From the NCBI RefSeq assembly GCF_963675165.1, contig NC_087380.1, forward strand, positions 6,208,071-6,272,070: 64,000 nucleotides of DNA, read 5' to 3'. Origin of the DNA: Halichondria panicea. Taxonomy: Eukaryota; Porifera; Demospongiae; Suberitida; Halichondriidae. Shown here in pieces: positions 10,448 through 22,685 of the stretch. How positions within the stretch are numbered: the stretch's first letter is position 1; every line of letters begins with the position of its first letter. The position numbers and the translations under genes were made by a program. Below the pieces are notes generated by a model that saw nothing but the letters and a program-made list of their open reading frames with translations, did no database searches and was not told where the DNA came from.

Positions 10448-12093
10448 CTATGGGTGCTTGATGGAACTGCAATCAATGGAGCACTTGATAAACACTGTGT
10501 CATCAGCAATGAAACCACCGTTTTTCAATTCAGTGTTAGATGCAAATCGAGGGCAACCACTTGCAATGTTCATATCGGATTTTGGCTTTTGGAAAGAGCT
10601 GCTCATGGGGTCTGGCTGGAAAGTGTCGATAATGTCCCTATTCCCTGTCTGGTTGATCAGCTTGAAGGTCACCTTGGATGTGAAAGGCCATTTTAGAATG
10701 TTGTCAAAATCTCCCTTCATGATCACAAAGAACAGCGACATGTGAGTGTTCTTTCCAATACCGTCTCCCAGAATGTAGAGCTTCAAACATATTTTATAGC
10801 CATATCGCCCTGAAAAAAATGGAAGGCTGAAGATCGAGGTGTACTTCCCTGATTGTGCATCAGCCATCCTCTGACTGAATTGTGGGATCTTCCAGATCAT
10901 ATTACCATCATGGTTACTGTTTTCAATTAGCGACAATCGGAAATCTCTATCTTCGAACTCCGCATGTTTTGATCGCATTGCTCTCTCCATTTTCACCACC
11001 GTATTCGTAAGGGTGGTAATTTCCTCGTCTTTTCGGCTAAAATGGGTAGATATTTTAGTATTGAGCTCCTTAGCAATTTTTGCAAGAGCAGTTGTATTTA
11101 AGAATTCTTGGTCTTCAACTCTTCCTCTAGTCTGACCAGAGTAATGACCTGTGTCCTCGCTTTGATTGTTACCAGAAACAACAGCATGAATTACAGCTAA
11201 TCCTTTTTCACCAGCTCCATCTTTCTCGACAAGATCACCACATTGTGAGAGAAATACATTCTGACCAATCGCCTCATCGAGATTATGGTGATTCGATCTA
11301 ACAAGCTTTAATGCACCAGCAACGCTCTGAAGATGCTCCAATCCATGATCACTAACGTGTTGCTTTAGCTCTTTCCGTGTCATCTGAAAATCAAGATACA
11401 ATAGATAATTAGTGCACTGATTTTTTTTGCTATTACTTACCGTGCGAGTGTGACGACATCCAAACTCAACAAGTGGACATTTCATCAATGCCTTAGGGCA
11501 AACTCGTCCATGCGATCCAATTTGGTCAGGGGACAAGATAACACCACATAGATTGCATTCTTCTGAAAGAAAGTTGCACGCTTTGAGGTGAGCTGCCAAT
11601 TTTGCCAGCCTGTCCTCCCAGTGGCACCCCTTCAGTTGATGAGGGCAACCGACAATCATCCCCTCAACCTCCCTCCTCACAAATCGATCAGGAAAATACT
11701 GCAGAGGAGAGATCAGTAGGTAAAACATTCAGCTAGTTGCTGCCTCAGTGACCAAACTTGTTCTTAGACTATCAAAATTCAGTTGCTCTAGTTTTATAGC
11801 GTGGACCTACCTCAGCTCCTTCTTCGTCTGATTTCAGAAACTCTTGACAGTCAAGTTTGGGGCATTTCGGTAAACTGTAGAAGTAAATACAAATAATATG
11901 ACAGTTCTAAAACACATACATTGGGGGCTACTTACCTCTCTGCTAACAGCTGAACAGCACAGCATTCACACAGCCAGTGTCCACATATTGGCTGCACAGC
12001 ATCCTTCAGGAGATGGTTGCAGGAGGGGCACTGGTACTTGTCAAACAGTGCTGGATTTTTGGATGTACCTCGAGATACTTTGTGTCTTAGCAT
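10448..12093 (-). CDS. TRAF-like RING, zinc-finger, MATH protein (gene E)
   Basis: Exons on the minus strand: 11936-12093, 11811-11874, 11441-11698 and 10448-11383, giving 471 aa with matching phases. The intron before the last exon is in frame (an unbroken reading frame crosses it), but its GTAAGT donor and AG acceptor match the paralogues, so it should be spliced. RING: CPSC, CGHWLCECC, then CPKLDC. Zinc fingers: CPHQLKGC, CNLCG, CPLVEFGC. A coiled coil with KIAKELNTKI precedes the MATH domain, which has MIWKIPQFSQRM, GYKICLKLYILGDG and MSLFFVIMKGDFD. It ends CSSIKHP. The MATH part is nearly identical to those of genes D, F and G, while the linker between RING region and coiled coil varies. 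Expected role: signalling adaptor and E3 ligase. Confidence 0.92.
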
Positions 12094-12727
12094 GATACAG
12101 ACTTGCTAGAATGCTGGATTTTGTAAAGTGGAAGTCATGAAGCAACTACTTTATTCCAGAATTAAAAACATAATTATTTATACTCATCAGGCCGGTGGGT
12201 ATAGGTTAGGGCATAGATTGAAACTCTTCAATCTATGGTTAGGGGTAGAACCCAGGGAAATCTCAACAAACTACCAGCCCCTCCCCCTATTGAGCATAGA
12301 TACATATTTATGGTTGTGAATACTGAACCCTCTGTACAATACATTCTAGCTCAGAAAAACAACAGTGCAACTTTTAACTATAGATCGAGTATATATCCCA
12401 AACTTTTTGCTCGCCAGCAGGTGCATCATTCACATCTGTTCCATAAGAGTGATGTTCACTTCATGAATTTTTTAAAAATCAAGAATCAAGCAGGATCAAA
12501 CAATGAGTGAGAATGAATACTTAACATACGATGATAGAATGATGAATTAGTTAAAGGGTAGATTACAACATGTATGACAGTTATGCCAATAAAATTAATA
12601 ATGGCAGCGAAAAAATATGCCACAAAACAACGGTGTAGATCACACAAAAATAGCTCTATAGGTATTATGATACAGACATACATACCTGATGACTTCAATG
12701 TGAAGCTACCGGCCTTGCAAAATAGTA
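12094..12727. other. Intergenic between genes E and C
   Basis: Probably holds the 3' UTR of gene C next to 12728. No exon recognised. Confidence 0.4.
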
Positions 12728-15253
12728 TCAAAATGTTTTGAGACGGCCTCGAAAAGATTCCTCGTTCTCCTTGCTGCGATTGCAATGACAGTTCTTAATC
12801 AAATCAAAGAAAGTTTTCTTCATTTTAATCTGAGTCGTCAAAACTTTGAACATTTCTGTACTCTGAGCAGTCAAGATTCTCATACTCTCTTTATTATCCT
12901 TACACTCAGAACATTCATCAACTACAGGTGGCAGAATGCGCTTCTTTGGTGTGGCATCTGGACCAAACGACATCTTTCTAGCCGCTGCTTTCAGAAGGGC
13001 AGATGGTGGTACCTTAGAGGGAGGTATGTCTGGCGTAGCTTGGGGTGGGGCAGGGAACATGGCAGAGGAGTTAGTGATTGGTGTCAGAGGCGATGGAGTC
13101 TGAAAAGGGTTCCCGGGAACCATGGGGGGTTTTCCACGGCACTTTACAGGCTTTAGTTTGGTCGGACTAGACGGACTTGCTGCAGCGGAATCGGTGAACT
13201 TTGGTCCTCGTTCCCTCACAGGTGAAAAGAGAGGGGTAACCGTAAAGCTGCCAAGTGAATTCAATTGGGAGGTCAGTTGAGTTGATTCAATAGGTAGAAG
13301 GGGCTGGGGAGCAGTATAGGCAGTGCTTCCAATGACCATTTGATCTTGAGTGCTCTCTCGATTGGCAGCTTGTTGAACTGGCAAATTTTCCCTCTCTGGC
13401 CTGATCCCAAAGTGTATCTATATACAAGGTAAACAAAATGATTACATTTCCTCTTACTCAATCAGACACACCTTAGTATCTGCTCTCTGAGCATTCAGGG
13501 TGTGAGACCTTTCATCCAAGAACATTTCTATACCTGCTCGCTTCAAGCTGTTGTTCGAGGAAGCTGCACCATTAGCCTGGATCCTCTTTAATGAGTCAGC
13601 ACTCACGCGCTCAACATAGCCAGCACTACCAGCAATTCGTTCAATGCTATTGGCCCGCTGAAGTAGACTGTTAGCATTCTGTCTTAGCTGCTGGGCAGTT
13701 GAATCCAGGCTTTCTTTGTCTTTAATCTTCACAAGAATGTGCGATGCTTTCTTCTTTGAGACTGGCTGTAGATAATATAATTTTATTTAAGATTAAAAAC
13801 CCAGTATTGATGCTTTTTGATGGTTAATTTGCCGCCCTTTCGCACTAGCTTTTCAGATTGAAAGCTAAAGCTTTGCACATCTAATGATTGAGACACACCT
13901 TAAAAACGTGCATGGGCGTATACATTTTTCGCGTGCTCTCAGCACCCTCCTACTGCATTTCCTAGAAACGCCACTGATATGGGATTAACAGCACGAGTAA
14001 CAAGCAATGGCAAGGCTTAGCCGAGTGCTAATTGCTAGTACTTGTTAAGAGTGCTACTAATCCCTTATCGCACGAGTAACCAGATTTCTGTAGTTTTATT
14101 AACATTTTCAGCCGTGGCCGTTATTTGAACACAATACGTCGTCATTGACGACGTGCACTGGATGTGATACAGGGTTATAATTGCTGTACACTAATAGCAC
14201 ATCATACGCTTATGGATTATCATTGTCCAAAAAGCAAAATGACAAATTATGGCCCCCGATGGACAATTTGGATTTAGTTAAAGGTCACCAACTATCAATT
14301 TAGGTACATAGCATAGAAATTATGGTGCCCCCTTTAAAATTTGAGTTTAAGCATTTTGCCCCCTCTTGGAAATATTCTGAAATGAACCCTGCAATGCTAC
14401 AGTGAGTTTCGTAAGTCTCTATGAAGTATACACAAACTATTGTCACTTACCTCACAAATTTCAGGCGGGTGCTCGTCAATGTGGTCCTGCAATGAATAAA
14501 ACAATGATCTGTATTCTACTGAAGTTTGACTCACAGTGTAAGCTGTGTAGGTTCCACTCCAGTTGCAGCCATTAATTAAGCACGACACATGCGACTGGCG
14601 TATCTGTTCACACAAATGCTCATCACTGGAATACTATAAAAAGAGTTGAAACGATCAATTAAGGTCAGTCGAATTTCCTGTAAATTATTCTACCCACCTG
14701 AAACCTTTTCTCACAGTCTTTTATAGGGCATAGGGCTTGTCTGTACAGGAACAAATGAAAATGCACATAAAACAATCACTATAATTATCTAGATATAGCT
14801 CTATCGTCTTTCTTCTATACAGCGCCCTCTAATAGAAGTTCACAAATTAGAAAATAGATTATAACACGGCCTTTAATTGAGGCTCTACATACAACTGATC
14901 TATGAAAGCCTTGTGGAAACAGCTATATACTAGTACTCTACGTTCTATTGCTAAGTGCCACTCCAATATCAGTACCAATTTGTGCGCCAATGGAAAATCA
15001 TTCACTGTATAAGACGGTATATGTAGGTGATTATACCAACACAAGGTCTGCACTTAACAAAACAAAACAGACAGTTGCTGTCTGAGCTGCATGCTCACCT
15101 TTTCAATGCTGTAGCCGTGTATTCAGTTTCTCCTACACAGTCTGCACAAAGATAATGTCCACAGCTTGTCTTGAAAGCATCTTTCAACAGGTTGCTGCAA
15201 TTTTCACGTTGACAGAAAAAGTCTTCATTATAATCAAAGAGTTCTCTAGACAT
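12728..15253 (-). CDS. MATH-less RING/zinc-finger/Ser-Pro protein, TRAF-related (gene C)
   Basis: Exons on the minus strand: 15099-15253, 14698-14740, 14535-14633, 14451-14486, 13472-13765 and 12728-13417, giving 438 aa with all phases consistent. It is the close paralogue of gene B. RING: CQRENC, CGHYLCADC, CPIKDC. Finger: SCLINGCNW with DHIDEHP. A helical exon follows (LDSTAQQLRQ), then a Ser/Pro-rich linker, then the tail ECSECKDNKE, a helix, NCHCNRSKEN and RLKTF. In the last intron the AG used at the equivalent downstream site of gene B is mutated to GG, so only the upstream in-frame acceptor (start ATACACTTT) works. The linker is longer than in B by small in-frame insertions. The function is not known. 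Confidence 0.85.
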
Positions 15254-15967
15254 ATCTTGTTCTTTATCTAGAACTATTCAAGGCATTACATCTTCTGTTT
15301 ACCTGCAGCCAAATTTAGATTAGATCTTGATCTAGATTTAGATTTTTATGGGAGTTTCCCAGGGGACACCCCTAGGTTGTGTACATGGGTGGGTATCTCC
15401 TTATGGTATGCGGTATGAATACGGAATGGCATTGTATGTTTTCAATCATGTCTAGTACACTAACCCCAAATTATCACATTGCAGCACAAACACGAAGTTC
15501 AGCGCCACTCTTTTTACATAGCCAGCCCCACTCTTTTGTTTGTGGCCGCACGAACAAATGATTTTCAGTGCCCAGAAACTGTAGCTAGCGCCACTTCCCC
15601 CCCCCCACGCCAAGAAATTTCTGCTAGCACCACGTACTCTTTTTTGTGGTTCTAAGACCACTTTTTTTTATTGCGCTTTTAGTATGGTACCTTCAGGTAC
15701 TTCTGATGCAATGTAGCAGAATTGTTGACAAGACAAACACAAACTGACAGGCTAGGGTGCACATCATTGATTAAATTGTTCCACATGGTAGAGGTAAAAT
15801 AAAAATGCTGCACTACAAAAAAATATTAATTTTGACCCAATAGAGTCCAACCACTCTTTGGCATGCACGGCATGCACCAGGCGAGCAACACTCCCTCCCA
15901 AGCACCCTCCACACAGGCAATTATATTAGCCTGTATATAGGAGTTCTTATTACCTACCAGGTAATGA
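15254..15967. other. Intergenic, duplicate of 9535-10447 without the hairpin
   Basis: Shares GGGACACCCCTAGGTTGTG and the GCCACTC blocks with the gap left of gene E. A run of C at 15598-15607. No gene seen. Confidence 0.5.
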
Positions 15968-17685
15968 CTATGGGTGCTTGATGGAACTGCAGTCAATGGA
16001 GCACTTGATAAACACGGTGTCATCAGCAATGAAACCACCGTTTTTCAATTCAGTGTGAGAAGCAAATCGAGGGCAACCACTTGCAATGTTCATATCCGAT
16101 TTTGGCTTTTGGAAAGAGCTGCTCATGGGGTCTGGTTGGAAAGTGTCAATGATGTCCCTATTCCCCATCTGGTTGATCAGCTTGAACGTCACCTTGGATG
16201 TAAAAGGCCATTGTAGAATGTTGTCAAACTCTCCCTTCATGATCACAAAGAACAGCGACATGTGAGTGTTCTTTCCAATACCGTCTCCCAGAATGTACAA
16301 TCGAAGGCACATTTTGTAACCATATCGTCCTGAAAAAAATGGAAGGCTGAAGATGGATGTGTATTTGCCTGATTGTGCATCGGCCATCCTCTGGCTGAAC
16401 TGTGGGATCTTCCAGATCATATTACCATCATGGTTACTGTTTTCAATTAGCGATAGTCGAAAATCTCTATCTTCGAAGTCTGCATGTTTTGATTGCATTG
16501 ATCTCTCCATTTTCATCACTTTGTTCTTAAGGGTGGCTATTTCCTCGTCTTTTCGTCTCGAAACAGTTGTTATTTTAGTATCAAGCTCAATATTGAGCTT
16601 CTTAGCCATTTGTGCAAGAGCAGTTGCATGTAAAAATTCCTGATCTTCAACTCGTCCTCCAGTCAGGCCGTGCATAGAGTGATAACCAGGGTCCTCAACA
16701 ACAGCTTGAAATACAGGTCCTTTTTTCTCGCTACTTCCTTTGCTGTAAAGGGATTGACTGTTTTCACCAGCTCCATCCCTCTCGACAAAATCGCCACATC
16801 GTGAGAGAGACACATTCTGACAAGTTGCATCATCAAGACTATCACCACTTTGGTAATTCGGTATAAGAAGCTTTAATGCATCAGCAACGCTCTGAAGATG
16901 CTCCAATCCATGATCATTAACATGTTGCTTTAGCTCTTGCCTTGTCATCTGAAAATCAAAGATACAATGTCGTAATTTATAGCCCTATGATTATTCTTGC
17001 TATTATACTTACTGTGCGGGTGTGGCGACATCCATACTCAGCAAGTGGGCACTTCATCGATGCCTTAGGGCAAACTCGTCCATGCGATCCAATTTGGTCA
17101 GCAGTCAAGACAACACCACATAGATTGCATTCTTCTGAAAGAAAGTCACACGCTTTGAGATGAGTTTCCAATTTTGCCAGCCTGTCCTCCCATTGGCATC
17201 CCTTCTGTTGATGAGGGCAACTGACAATCATTCCCTCAACCTCCCTTCTCACAAATCGATCAGGAAAACACTGCAGAGCAGAGGAGAGATCAGTAGTTAA
17301 AACATTTGCTAGTTCCTGCTCAGTGCTCAGTGACCAATTTGTTCTTAAAATTCAGTTGCTCTTAGTGTACATGTACGTGGACCTACCTCAGCTCCTTCTT
17401 CGTCTGACTTCAGAAATTCTTGACAGTCAACTTTGGGGCATTTCGGTAAACTGTAACATGATAAAATGTGATGATGACAGTTCTAAAACACATACATTGG
17501 CCTAGATCTACTTACCTCTCTGCTAACAGCTCATCAGCACAGCATTCACACAGCCAGTGACCACATATTGGCTGCACAGCATCCTTCAGGAGATGGTTGC
17601 AGTAGGGGCACTGGTACTTGTCAAACAGTGTTGGATCCTTGGATGTGCCTCGAGAAACGTTGTGTATGTGTCTAGGCACAGGCAT
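15968..17685 (-). CDS. TRAF-like RING, zinc-finger, MATH protein (gene F)
   Basis: Exons on the minus strand: 17516-17685, 17387-17450, 17013-17270 and 15968-16948, giving 490 aa. The start at 17685 (MPVPRHIHN) was chosen by alignment with paralogues; an in-frame ATG further upstream (17766) exists and cannot be excluded. RING: CPYC, CGHWLCECC. Zinc fingers: CPHQQKGC, CNLCG, CPLAEYGC. The linker has an insertion relative to D and E (GENSQSLYSKGSSEKKG). The coiled coil differs in detail (KLNIELDTKI). The MATH domain is almost the same as in D, E and G and ends CSSIKHP. It lies upstream of gene C in the same direction, forming one MATH / no-MATH pair. Confidence 0.92.
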
Positions 17686-18576
17686 GGTGGATATAATTAT
17701 ATCTGTATGTTGCGTGGTACGGTAGCGATATAAAACAGCTAAAGCCTTGGCTTTTATACCCAGCACCTAGCCTATAAACATTGTCAAAGTACCCAGGGAG
17801 AGTACCAGGGAGAGTACCAGGAATTGTCAATAGTAGTATAATCTATGAATACATGTACAAAATTTACTACAATGAATGATGATTCATGCATGCACTTCCT
17901 CCCCCTCCAGGGCTGGGAAAATACCAGGGAGATTTCAACTCTGCATGGCCTCGCTCTTAGCCTGTTCATATACTATTAATGGTACTTGCATGAGTTCTTA
18001 TACTGTACTTTATATCTTCTTTAATTTTATATAGGTCTCTCTTATTGCTTTGTGCTCTCCCGGTGGCCTGTTCTTAGCGGCGCCTTTTGTACAGTATCAT
18101 GCATGGGAACCTCTGCTCCACTGTCTTTGTTGTCTTAGTATTTACTGTCTATGTTTTGTGCATACTGTTAGTTGATCTATGGTTGATAATTTAATCTTGA
18201 ACTGCCTGCCGCACGCTGCTCGCGGTGCACGAACACAACAGAGTTCAAACTTGGTACTTGTGTAAATGCACTAATGTCCATACTGGAAACTTGTTTTTTG
18301 ATACTACCAGACTGATTTATATCTACCCTAAATTAAAGGGCAACTTAGAATCGGCTATATAAAAAGAATATACATGCATGGAATGTTCTTATCACTTTTT
18401 GTCGTACCTCCTTCATCTGGTTCGATATACTATAGGGTACCGTGTGTGTTAAAACACCTGTGTAAAAACGCATGTTCAATTAACGTACATGAATATCCAT
18501 TTCACTGTACTTGTGTTGTAAATTGTTGTCCAGATTAATGTCCCCACACTACTACAGAGATACCACCTACATCGAG

Positions 18577-18632
18577 TAGCCTCGTTCCCAGCCAAGTTGT
18601 CTCATAAAAATTGACCTGGGACCGAGGCTATA
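18577..18632. mobile_element. TAGCCTCG..CGAGGCTA mini-element
   Basis: AGCCTCGTTCCCAGCC and CTGGGACCGAGGCTA face each other. Related inverted pairs occur at 40477-40586, about 43667-43768 and 55017-55077, and single ends at 9665 and 19422. Confidence 0.6.
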
Positions 18633-18669
18633 TAGGTATCGAGCTGAAAGAGCAAAAAATTAATGCATG

Positions 18670-18994
18670 GTTATTGCTAGACTGGTGGCGACAGCCCCTG
18701 GCGTGCGTAGCGCGAGGGACTGGCAAACTGTCTATCAGTCACTCGTCTCAGCTGCAACGAGCATTGCAGCCTATCAGATTGCTCAACGTCATATTAGCCC
18801 TGTAATTGTACACTTCAGGGGATTCAGTGCATTCCATAGTAGCTGAATCTCATAGCAAAATTTAACCACATTATCTATAACGATATTCATGTTTAGTAGT
18901 GTCATACGATCTATTACACTTCCGCTGAGACGAGTGACTGATAGGCAGTTTGCCAGTCGCTCGGGCGGCTGTCGCCGCCAGTCTAGGTTATTGC
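18670..18994. mobile_element. Inverted-repeat element with ~75-bp arms
   Basis: Arms at 18670-18751 and 18922-18994 are reverse complements (sharing CAGTCACTCGTCTCAGC and TAGACTGG-GGCGACAGCC) around a 170-bp AT-rich centre. Confidence 0.75.
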
Positions 18995-20429
18995 TACATT
19001 ATGAGTACAAATTAAGTATTGTATGCAATGAGTTGCCTGCAGTTGTTTGCAAATTTGCTCGTTGCTTACAACCATTGCATACAGTGTACAGTGGCAACGA
19101 ATTGCCTGAATGTTGCCTGGTGTATGCCTTAAGGACATAGAAATGAATAACGCAGAAAAAAAAATTGCATGAGTATACTATTAGACAGGTGTAGAAAAAA
19201 TTGCATAATAGCTATAGTAGAGACAGCTAGCTGTCTGATTACGTGGATGGGAGTTGTGAATGGCTGAGCCAGGATAAAAGGAATCATTACAACGTTACAA
19301 ACACACGGCTAAACCCCCTTCTACGGTATACTACCCCAGCATAGTGAATGAATATACATAATATGAATATATGAATATACATGTATACTGCATTGCAGTT
19401 GCTAACAACAAGAATGTAACTAGCCTCGATTCCAGAGACTAGAATGTAACCAAATACTGCAATCTGATAAAGAATAAATACAAGATTGGTTTGCAACTCG
19501 ACCTTGGAAAGTTCCTACGTTAAATTATCTACACAGTGTGTCGAATGCTATATTTGAAGCTGGCATTCATGTCTATAATGATAATAATAGCATGCAACTA
19601 TAGGCACATATAATTATACATATCATAACAAATTACAGTGTGAGCTCTTTGCACAGCAGCAAAAACTTTTTACCGTAATGACCTTAATTATAATTATTTC
19701 AGAATCTATAGAAAGCAACGTTAAGAAAACAGTGCTTCACCTTCGAAAATTGCCAAGTTTCTAAAGTCGAAGGTTTACTTAATGGTTTTGTGATTTTGTC
19801 TTAGCTTCGAAGTTTCATATACCATTGGATTCCGAGTATATGCTGTAGAGTTTCAACTTAGCATTTTCTATAGAAGTCCTTGGCATACTTGTCAACCACA
19901 TAAAGCATAAATGAAGACATAATTGACTACAAAACTTCCGGGGGCAAACTCAACGCAAATATCCTGTCTCATTAGCAGTTAAAGCAGTCAATGAAGTACG
20001 TGTCTAGTTCGCTTAAACAACTCATTTTTGTGTCCACACACACATAGGCCGCCCTGATAACTATTTCTTTAATCTTGAAAAGTGTGCCTAATTCTCATAA
20101 AATTATTCTCTGATTAATTCCCAACAAAATTAATATGACAAATTAAAGTTAAGACATAGAAATAAACACAACACACAACTGACTCAAGACATTTAATATA
20201 TAATTATCATGATTCTCAGTTCGCTGGCTTGAACTGATCCATAATATTCACTTAAAAGAAGGGCGGCTGATTCATGAATTAATATTCACCTTCAGCCATT
20301 TTTTGCCATGAAAACATTGTTATGCAAAACTTAATGTAATGATCTTTACCATTATTATTCCATCAGAGCCTAACCAAAACGCACACAAATCCCTCTACCC
20401 CTGCTGCGCACAATGCACGAAAAATTATA

Positions 20430-20530
20430 CTGTATAGCCGGTAATTTTTGGGGGGCAAAACTTTCATGAACAATAGTCACTTTGTGGGATAATATTTTCG
20501 TGGTTGCTGCCTGCACTGCATGCAGGCATA
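20430..20530. mobile_element. Partial copy of the 2090-2303 MITE
   Basis: Shares TACTGTATAG..GGTAATTTT, GGGGGGCAAAA and ATAATATTTTCGTGGTTGC with the left half of that element. The right end is missing. Confidence 0.6.
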
Positions 20531-21654
20531 ATTATGAATCTCGGGGCACTTGTACAAGTCAGGGGGCATGCATAAAAGTGGATATATATATGAGCATTTT
20601 GAGCATTTTAACACAAAGGCACACAATAATAATTAAGATTGAATGAGCCACACCTCACTCCGGGTTATCTTCCACAAGAAGGGGCGGCTAATAAAGTAAC
20701 AAACTAACTAAATGGTCTAACAGGTGGCAGCTCAAGTTTAATGTAAGACCATGATGTGTACTTCCCAAAAAAAACCATCACCAACTATCAACTATAATTA
20801 TAAATACACAACAATATTCCAACCTTGGTTGGAATTGTGGTAGTTATTAGTTGTTGATATAGGTTCAAACTTTCAAGTACCTTGAATTGACATAGAGACC
20901 AAGTAACCAAGCGAACCAAATTTTTAAACTTGCTGAGGCGTAACATGCATAAATCATCTGAGCTAGCCAAATCAAGAGCCTTCACAGCCCTTGTACTCCC
21001 ATGCACACCTGCATGGAGTTATCAGCCCCAGTCTGGTTGCCCCACTTGAAGAGATATAATAAGCTTATAGAAAACATGCTTATATATTAATTTTCTTTCA
21101 AAAAAGAGCAGCATGATGGGTTGAGGCCAATTGGAACAAAGAGAATCACAGCTGGAGCAAATCTTATGATGAATGCCGGCTCTCACTGTCATGGTTGACG
21201 CTTGAGAATAGAAGAAATCTCCTCTCCTACTGCCAAACGTACAAGACATTCCACAATATGGACTGCGTGTGCTTCAAGAACCATTGCATGTATAACCAGT
21301 CAACAAGGAGTCACACCACCTATATCACTACTCTGCAAGCACTGCTACAGATACTCATACAATGTAAATAGCTGTTTCCAGTGTAACGTTTTACCCTCAA
21401 ACATTGTAAGCTGCACTATATAGGTAAGCTGCACTATATACCTCTTTAAGTCAGCATCAGCACTTAGACGTCACCTCATGCAAACGATATATTTCTGTGT
21501 CTTTTTTTGTGCAACGGGGGAGCACCTGGAGAGGCTGTAAAGCCTATTTGTGTGACCCTTTCACAGGGAAAATATTTAAATTTCCTGTTACAGTGCATGC
21601 CTTAAAATCTGCACATTTCCTGAAAATGTAAGTTGTTCTGCAACCTACTTACAA

Positions 21655-21765
21655 AGGATAGTGCAAAATGTTCTGTATAGTTTCCTTTACCAAACCTGAA
21701 GAAGTTCAGGACATGTGTAAGACTCATAAAGGAAAGTCTACAGGAAATTTTGCACTATCCTGAAA
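21655..21765. mobile_element. Hairpin element with GGATAGTGCAAAAT termini
   Basis: 21657-21690 and 21727-21763 are imperfect reverse complements (GGATAGTGCAAAAT..., ...ATTTTGCACTATCC). Confidence 0.6.
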
Positions 21766-22084
21766 GTATAGAAAATTTATATGTTTTTCCCATTTGGGTA
21801 AAGATTGATTGAAACCACATGTGGCTTTTAATCGTGATTTGTACTAGAACAAGTGAGGATGCCTTAATTACCCAAAACTTCCAACCGCACAGGTCAAAGT
21901 TCAATTGCGTGTTACCTGCCAACAAGCACTGGCTATTTTTAGCTGCCAAGAGTCTGATTCGGGCACTCTAGGTTATAGATATTGCACCAGCTAATTAATT
22001 AAGGGACTAATTGGGTTAGTTTAATCTCTCTTACAGACTATAACTCAAGCCTGTGCCTGAAAGCTTAGTTCAACATACAGCTGG

Positions 22085-22560
22085 CTTCGAGACTTGTATT
22101 TCCGCTTCTGAGCAAAATTGGCAAAAATAAATTTGAAAAATAACGTTTTCAGCTATAGGCTTGAACCACTTGACCTTAGCTAATTAAGGTCACTAATTGG
22201 ATTTCTCTAACCTTACTTCAAGCCTAGTTTTTAGTGTCTGTAAGTTTAAAACGTTATTTTTCAGGGGGGTCAAATTTTATTTTCGCCAATTTTGCTCAGA
22301 AGCTTAAGCAGGATACAATCAAAAGTCTTGCTCTAGCTCTTGTACTAGCCTCGATATCATGAGCGGCTTGTTCTCGAGGTCCTGGCACAGCTGGCTTTGA
22401 GACTTGTATCTCTCTTCTTCTGGCAAAAATAAAATTTGACCCCCCCCCCCCCCTGAAAATAAAGTAAAAACTAAGCTTAAAGTAGAGAAGTTTGAATAAA
22501 TCCAATTAGTGACCTTAATTAGCTAAGGTCAAGTGGTTCCAGCCTTGAGGTAGTCTGCAT
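22085..22560. mobile_element. Inverted plus direct repeat cluster
   Basis: Sequence around 22105-22145 (CTGAGCAAAATTGGC) returns inverted at 22255-22310 and directly, with a poly-C tract, at 22385-22460. GACCTTAGCTAATTAAGGTC at 22171-22190 is palindromic and recurs inverted near 22512-22532. Probably overlapping copies of one foldback element. Confidence 0.55.
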
Positions 22561-22685
22561 GAGAAGTTTGCAATTTTTACTTGGTCTAGCCTCCTTTGAA
22601 CCCCCAATAAATGTGCAGGTAACTTTATATACACTCCGAAATATATACTAACTTACTAACTATATAGTAGAGTCTGATACGGCAG

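Larger units (their letters stand above)
17686..22685. other. 5-kb gene-free stretch made of small elements
   Basis: I found no exon that I can support. It contains several inverted-repeat elements (listed separately), short duplications and AT-rich sequence. The sequence at 19838-19965 resembles 8320-8455 (CATAAAGCATAAA and CAACGCAAATAT blocks), so part of the larger dispersed repeat is here as well. Confidence 0.5.

Noticed and set aside
10448-11728. Single 426-codon exon for gene E
   Set aside because: The unbroken frame crosses an intron (11384-11440) that has the same donor and acceptor as in the paralogues; the in-frame read-through is chance.
18611-19140. Short plus-strand frames (64 and 83 codons) in the gene-free stretch
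   Set aside because: They overlap the inverted arms of the 18670-18994 element; no domain or splice context.
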